From: Pseudomonadota bacterium
GTDB taxonomy: Bacteria > Myxococcota_A > UBA9160 > JADFDR01
DNA: 42,736 nt
Direction: 5' to 3'
Assembly: GCA_003353845.1 (NCBI GenBank)
Contig: PIVT01000031.1
Span: 1-42,736, forward strand
Part shown: piece by piece, positions 38,586 through 42,736 of the stretch
Layout of the letters: every line of letters starts with the position of its first letter
Numbering within the stretch: the stretch's first letter is position 1
Program-made: the position numbers and the translations under genes
The notes under the pieces: generated by a model
What the model saw: the letters and a program-made list of their open reading frames with translations, nothing else
Database searches by the model: none
What the model was told of the DNA's origin: nothing

Positions 38586-39233
38586 TTAACTTGATTTTAA
38601 CTGTTTGACCGCCGTGAGGAAGTAGCGGCAGACTAATTCTGAGGCACGTTCGATGTCCACGGGGAACTCGGAATCGGTCAAGCGGGGCCCCACAGTGCCG
38701 TGGAGCAGAGTCTCCAAAACCCAGGAACTCTCCAGGACATCGTGCTCGGGCAGGGCGCCTTCCTCGATGCCGGAACGGATCACTCCACGCAAAAGCTCAC
38801 GGCTGAGTTGGGTGATTTCGTCCACCTTCTGGGAGCTGTCGCCGCCGGTTTTCTTGCGAAATCCCGGTGAGATGACTTTTTCGTACAGGGCGTGATGGTC
38901 CGAGAGAAAATCGAGGATACTGGAGACCATGGTCTTCAGGCGTTCCTGGAAATCACCCGTCTTTTTCATGGCATTTTGGAACTTGCGGGCGAATTCGATC
39001 TGGCCTTGCTCCACCATGCCCCCGAAGATGGCTTCTCGGTTGGGGAAGTAAACGTAGAGCGTACTGCGCGAAACCCCTGCAGCGTCAGCGATTTGGGCCA
39101 TGGAGACCTCGTCGTAGGGAGAGGTCTCAAAAATCTCCTGGGCAGCCTTGAGAATCTCAGTGCGCCGCAGGTCCTGGCGCAGTTCCCGCAGGGCTTCTTC
39201 TCGGTCGGTTTTCTCACGAAGTGGATTCGACAT
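38586..39233 (-). CDS. TetR-family transcriptional regulator
   Basis: 215 residues; N-terminal helix-turn-helix EILKAAQEIFETSPYDEVSM, then IADAAGVSRSTLYVYFPNREAIF, and a divergent ligand-binding part with an EHDVLESSWVLETLLHGTVGP segment. Divergent from the molybdoenzyme operon at 39516, with a 19-bp palindrome between them, so probably its regulator and its own. Confidence 0.93.
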   Translation of the reverse strand: MSNPLREKTDREEALRELRQDLRRTEILKAAQEIFETSPYDEVSMAQIADAAGVSRSTLYVYFPNREAIFGGMVEQGQIEFARKFQNAMKKTGDFQERLKTMVSSILDFLSDHHALYEKVISPGFRKKTGGDSSQKVDEITQLSRELLRGVIRSGIEEGALPEHDVLESSWVLETLLHGTVGPRLTDSEFPVDIERASELVCRYFLTAVKQLKSS

Positions 39234-39316
39234 GGCTACCCGATCCCGCCCCTTCGAGGGCTGCTAGAGCCTGATTCACGGGGCTTGACTCTCTGGTTCA
39301 GTTTATCTATTGATGT

Positions 39317-39335
39317 ATCGGACATAATGTCCGAT
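39317..39335. promoter_or_regulatory. 19-bp perfect palindrome, likely TetR operator
   Basis: ATCGGACAT-A-ATGTCCGAT is a perfect inverted repeat of two 9-bp arms around one base. It lies 84 bp from the TetR start and 181 bp from the molybdoenzyme start, in the 282-bp divergent gap, and has the size of a TetR-type operator. Confidence 0.75.
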
Positions 39336-39515
39336 TTGGCAAGACAACGTGTGTGTAAATGCAAGACACGGTGCCTTTAAAGGAGCCCCGAGTGGAGTTG
39401 CATTCAAAGAAGGTTTCCCTGGATTCGCCAGCTTTCAGCAAGCCGGGCGCTGCCGCTTGAGCAGCGGTTGAAGCAAATATTTGAAATGAAGTAGCAACAT
39501 CGGAGGACGGAAAGA

Positions 39516-42425
39516 ATGGGTGTATCACGACGAACCTTTCTAGCAGGTGCGGGTACCACTGTAGTGGTCGCAGGACTCGGACTGCACTTCCTTCGACCGC
39601 GAGGCGGGCTGACCTATCCCGATATCATCAAGTCAGCAGCTCAAAAAATTCAATTCGGTGATTGGTCTGACGTTTATCGCGAGAAGTGGAAGTGGGACAA
39701 GATCGTAAAAGGTTCCCATAATCGCGCGAACTGTTTTTCAGCATGCTCGTGGGACCTGTATGTCAAAGAAGGCATTGTCTGGCGCGAAGAACAGCACGCC
39801 GCCTACGACGCATCCCATGAGGGCGTGCCCGACTTTAATCCGCGTGGTTGTCAAAAGGGTGGTTGTTATAGCGATTTGCAAACCGAGCCCTCGCGTATCC
39901 TACATCCGCTGAAGCGGGTGGGTGAACGCGGCGAGGGTAAGTGGAAGCGCATCAGTTGGGATGAGGCCTACGACGAGATCGCCGATGCCGTCATCGACGC
40001 GGCGGTCGAGGGCGGTATCGAGACCGTCATTCACGACAACGGAACGACCAATAACGATTATGGTCCCGACTCCCAGGGAGAGATGCGCTGGACCAACGCC
40101 TTGGGTTGCACTGTCATTGATTCATGGGCAGGCGTGGGTGACATGCCCAATGGTTTTGTGCAGAGCATGGGGATCCTTTGCGCGGACGGCACCTCCGATG
40201 ATTGGTTCCTCTCCGACTACATCGTGCTCTGGGTGGCCAACCCCAGTTACACCCGTATCCCCGACGTCCATTTTTTCCATGAGGCGCGCTATCGAGGTGC
40301 CAAGCTGGTGATCATCTCGCCCGACTTTTCGGCCAGCACCATGCACGCCGATCTCTGGGTGAACCCGAAGCAAGAGACGGACGCCGCCTTCGGGTTGGCC
40401 GCCGCCAACTTCATTATCGAAGAAGGTCTCTACGACGACGAATCGGTGCGTGAGCAGACGGACCTACCCTTTTTGGTGCGCGAGGACGATGGTCGCTATT
40501 TGCGCGAATCCGACCTGAAAAAAGATGGCACCGACGATCTCTTCTACTTCTGGGATGAGACCAAGGATGCCATGACCGAAGCGCCCGGCTGTGTGGGCGA
40601 AGGCGGAACCCATCTGAAGCTCAACGGAAAGAAACCTGCCCTCGACGGGCGCTGGGAAGTGGAACTTTCCGACGGCACACAGGTGTGGGTGCGCCCGCTC
40701 TTCCAGGTGATGCGCGACCACCTCAACGCCAGTTACACCCCGGAGAAGCAGGAGAAGACCACGGGCGTGAATGCCTCGGTGGTGGAGCACTTTGCGCGCG
40801 GCCTGTCCGGCGCGGGCGCGGCCATGATCTACTCCTCCTGGGGAGCCTGCAAGAATTACCACAGTGACCTCTTCCAGCGCGCCATGGTATTGCTCATGGC
40901 CCTCACGGGAAACCAGGGCAAGAAGGGCGGAGGTTTGCGCATTGCGGCTTGGTGGGAGTTGAAGGGTGCCGACGAAATTGGCGCCGCCGAATTCGTCCCG
41001 CCTATGGAAGACATACTCAAGCTCGCTCCCAAGGTGATGCGCGGGTACGCCCAGGGCGAGTTCGAAAATCCCATGAGAGCCCTCACGCCGCGCGAGTGGG
41101 AGTGGCTCATCACGGGATACAGTAAGAACTTCCCGGTGGTTCCCCTCATGCCCTTCCTGTACTACCACGGTGGGTATGACACCATCTGGGATCTCCCCCA
41201 ACACCAGGATCCCACGCTCCCGCGGTCCACAGCCGACTATATGAAAGAAGCCGTGGAGAAGGGTTGGATGCCCATCCACCCCGCGCCGGGGAATCCACCC
41301 CGGGTTTACATCTTCACCGGCTGTAACCCGCTGCGTCGTTGGCCCTCGCCACAAACGGCCAAAGAACATTTCTGGAAGAAGACGCCACTGATCGTCTCCA
41401 CGAACTTTCGCTGGAGTACGAGCACCATGTTCGCGGACATCGTGCTACCCGTAGCCGCCTACTACGAAAAGTACGGCATCAAGTATTGCGTTTCGTCTAT
41501 GCCCTACATCATAGCCTGCGAGCAGGCGACGCCTCCTTTGGGCGATTCCAAGATCGACTATGAAGTATTCGGTCAACTGACGGAGCGCGTTGCCAATCGC
41601 GCGGCGGAGCGCGGCATTACCGAGGTGGAGGGCCCCATGGGTCGCCCGCTCGACCTCACCAAGGTCTACGAGAGCTGGACCATGAACGGTGAACTCGACC
41701 CCATGGATCCGCGTGGGCTGATGGATCGCATTTTCAGTCGCAGCCCGAACGTGGGCAATATCAGTGGTGAGGATGCCATGAAGCTGGGCATCGTCCCGGT
41801 CGTCGAGGAGAGCACCTACAACATCATCAACCAGAGTTGTAGTACCTTCGTACCTGGCGAAACCTTCACGCCCTATGAGTGGTTCCGCGAGGACAAGATG
41901 GCCTGGCCGACCATTACGGGTCGCCAGCAGTTCCTGATCGATCATCCCTGGTTTGTGGAGGGGGGTGAGTCACTGCCGGTGCACAAGGACTCGCCGGGCA
42001 TGCGCAGTGGCTACAAGCTGCGGCTCACCAGCGGTCATACTCGCTGGAGTATCCACGCAACTCAGCGCGACCAGAAGCTGCTCTTGCGTCTGCAGCGCGG
42101 TGAACCCGCGTGTTGGATGCATCCCGCGGACATGGAGGAGCGTGGCATCAAGGATCATGACAAGATTCGAATCTTTAATGACCACGGTACTTTCGAGGCG
42201 CGCGTAAAGATCGCTGCGCGCATGCAACCCGGCATGGTGCAGATGTACCACGCCTGGGAGCCCTACCAGTTCAAGGGCTGGAAGGGACAGCAAGAGCCTG
42301 TCGCGGCCCCCTGGAAACCTTTGCATCTGGCGGGAGATTACGGCCAGTTGCATTATCGTATGTATTACAACGCCCCCGGTCACAACCCGCGTGGCATTGG
42401 CATTGAAGTAGAGAAAGTTTCCTAA
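39516..42425 (+). CDS. Tat-exported molybdopterin oxidoreductase, type II DMSO-reductase alpha subunit (ethylbenzene/steroid dehydrogenase-like)
   Basis: 969 residues. Twin-arginine signal SRRTFLAGAG at 4-13. Iron-sulfur ligands for the FS0 cluster are His68, Cys73, Cys77 (SHNRANCFSACSW) and Cys112 in RGCQKGG. TTNNDYGPDSQGEMRW and IDSWAGVGDMPNG, with the Asp that would ligate Mo as in NarG/EbdA-type enzymes, follow, then NPSYTRIPDVHFFHEARYRGAK, WVNPKQETDAAFGLAAANFI and the C-terminal cofactor domain (LTSGHTRWSIHATQRDQKLL, HPADMEERGIKDHDKIRIFND). Members hydroxylate hydrocarbons or steroids, or oxidise DMS. GGAGG stands before the ATG. Confidence 0.92.
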   Translation: MGVSRRTFLAGAGTTVVVAGLGLHFLRPRGGLTYPDIIKSAAQKIQFGDWSDVYREKWKWDKIVKGSHNRANCFSACSWDLYVKEGIVWREEQHAAYDASHEGVPDFNPRGCQKGGCYSDLQTEPSRILHPLKRVGERGEGKWKRISWDEAYDEIADAVIDAAVEGGIETVIHDNGTTNNDYGPDSQGEMRWTNALGCTVIDSWAGVGDMPNGFVQSMGILCADGTSDDWFLSDYIVLWVANPSYTRIPDVHFFHEARYRGAKLVIISPDFSASTMHADLWVNPKQETDAAFGLAAANFIIEEGLYDDESVREQTDLPFLVREDDGRYLRESDLKKDGTDDLFYFWDETKDAMTEAPGCVGEGGTHLKLNGKKPALDGRWEVELSDGTQVWVRPLFQVMRDHLNASYTPEKQEKTTGVNASVVEHFARGLSGAGAAMIYSSWGACKNYHSDLFQRAMVLLMALTGNQGKKGGGLRIAAWWELKGADEIGAAEFVPPMEDILKLAPKVMRGYAQGEFENPMRALTPREWEWLITGYSKNFPVVPLMPFLYYHGGYDTIWDLPQHQDPTLPRSTADYMKEAVEKGWMPIHPAPGNPPRVYIFTGCNPLRRWPSPQTAKEHFWKKTPLIVSTNFRWSTSTMFADIVLPVAAYYEKYGIKYCVSSMPYIIACEQATPPLGDSKIDYEVFGQLTERVANRAAERGITEVEGPMGRPLDLTKVYESWTMNGELDPMDPRGLMDRIFSRSPNVGNISGEDAMKLGIVPVVEESTYNIINQSCSTFVPGETFTPYEWFREDKMAWPTITGRQQFLIDHPWFVEGGESLPVHKDSPGMRSGYKLRLTSGHTRWSIHATQRDQKLLLRLQRGEPACWMHPADMEERGIKDHDKIRIFNDHGTFEARVKIAARMQPGMVQMYHAWEPYQFKGWKGQQEPVAAPWKPLHLAGDYGQLHYRMYYNAPGHNPRGIGIEVEKVS

Positions 42426-42461
42426 AAGGAAGCTAAAAGGAATTTTAAAGGAGAAGCGACG

Positions 42462-42736
42462 ATGAAAGCTCAGCTCGTCAAAGGCGTAGATGCAACTGCT
42501 CTACTCGATGTGAATGGCAAGGTGTGGAATTCGGTGAAAGCCGAAACCATCAGCTTGGAAGGTACGCCCATCGGTATTCAGCCCACGGAAATTATCCGCA
42601 CGACTTGGGCGGATAAGAAGATCGGTGCGGTGGGCAGTGTGCAAGCACAAGCCGCCCACAATGGCGAGGCCCTGGCCTTCCGCTTGGAATGGCCCCTGGC
42701 CAAGTCCAGCACGACTCATGGAGACAATACCTCCTG
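42462..42736 (+). CDS. Probable haem-binding gamma subunit of the molybdoenzyme (5' end only)
   Basis: The first 91 codons of a gene that runs off the window. MKAQLVKGVDATALLDVNGKVWNSVKAETISLEGTPIGIQPTEIIRTTW and AVGSVQAQAAHNGEALAFRLEW resemble the ethylbenzene dehydrogenase gamma (haem b) domain, which begins with a short beta-rich repeat. AAAGGAG stands 9 nt before the ATG. It lies 36 bp behind the alpha subunit; a beta (iron-sulfur) subunit is not in between. Confidence 0.7.
   Translation, partial: MKAQLVKGVDATALLDVNGKVWNSVKAETISLEGTPIGIQPTEIIRTTWADKKIGAVGSVQAQAAHNGEALAFRLEWPLAKSSTTHGDNTS

Noticed and set aside
40464-41369. Reverse ORF of 301 codons inside the molybdoenzyme gene
   Set aside because: The forward frame is a full, motif-complete enzyme; the reverse frame is a GC-driven shadow.

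Overview
The left part of this window (1 to about 25.4 kb) is the distal part of a large chromosomal (sedentary) integron: a run of gene cassettes, each usually one short gene closed by a near-identical attC recombination site of about 123-125 bp (R'' box RYYYAAC at the left, R' box GTTRRRY at the right). The high uniformity of the attC sites and the number of unknown or toxin-antitoxin cassettes are typical of chromosomal rather than mobile integrons. No integrase gene or attI is present; from the attC orientation they should lie to the left of position 1. The right part (25.5-42.7 kb) is ordinary chromosome. The host looks like a Gram-negative proteobacterium in the wide sense (signal peptides, lipoproteins, PilZ proteins, a GspE-N-domain protein, a Tat-exported molybdoenzyme). 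A deltaproteobacterial/Myxococcota-like or gammaproteobacterial lineage is possible; I cannot fix it.

Layout. 1-11042: sixteen cassettes with intact attC sites, carrying an L,D-transpeptidase, HigBA, a Gp49-like/XRE pair, YefM-YoeB, a Phd/ParE pair, a DUF1877 protein, several small membrane proteins and unknowns. 11043-17611: attC sites become irregular (half sites, two 46-bp minimal sites, sites with a changed R'' box) around BrnTA, DUF2007, VOC, DUF1287, MepA-like, nucleoside deoxyribosyltransferase and DUF4336 genes. 17612-25414: genes separated only by decayed attC remnants (methyltransferase, cation efflux, GNAT, lipoprotein, PPOX, DUF6868, SnoaL, thioesterase). After 25414 no attC-like sequence is seen. 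This left-to-right decay fits insertion of new cassettes at a left-hand attI and ageing of old ones at the distal end.

25.4-39 kb: host genes, mostly single units: a 52-codon YqaE/Pmp3 protein, an HI0933-type flavoprotein, a thioredoxin-like exported protein, a nitrobindin-like protein, two PilZ proteins, a YiiX-like hydrolase, a MaoC hydratase, an ICMT-like methyltransferase, a GspE-N-domain protein, a limonene-epoxide-hydrolase-like protein, two SpoIIAA-like paralogues, a PF10118 metal-dependent hydrolase and small lipoproteins. 38.6-42.7 kb: a TetR regulator divergent from a Tat-exported molybdopterin oxidoreductase (type II DMSO-reductase family alpha subunit), followed by the start of a probable haem-binding gamma subunit cut by the window edge; a 19-bp perfect palindrome lies between regulator and enzyme.

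Most striking structure: (i) each cassette's first bases are complementary to the bases around its own R'' box, often well past the 7-bp box; (ii) the three toxin-first TA cassettes have a -10 box 6-7 nt before the toxin ATG (predicted leaderless toxins) while their antitoxins have good Shine-Dalgarno sites; (iii) two cassettes share a 121-bp element directly before attC that does not evolve like coding sequence; (iv) 46-bp attC sites that look like products of deletion between repeats in the attC arms.
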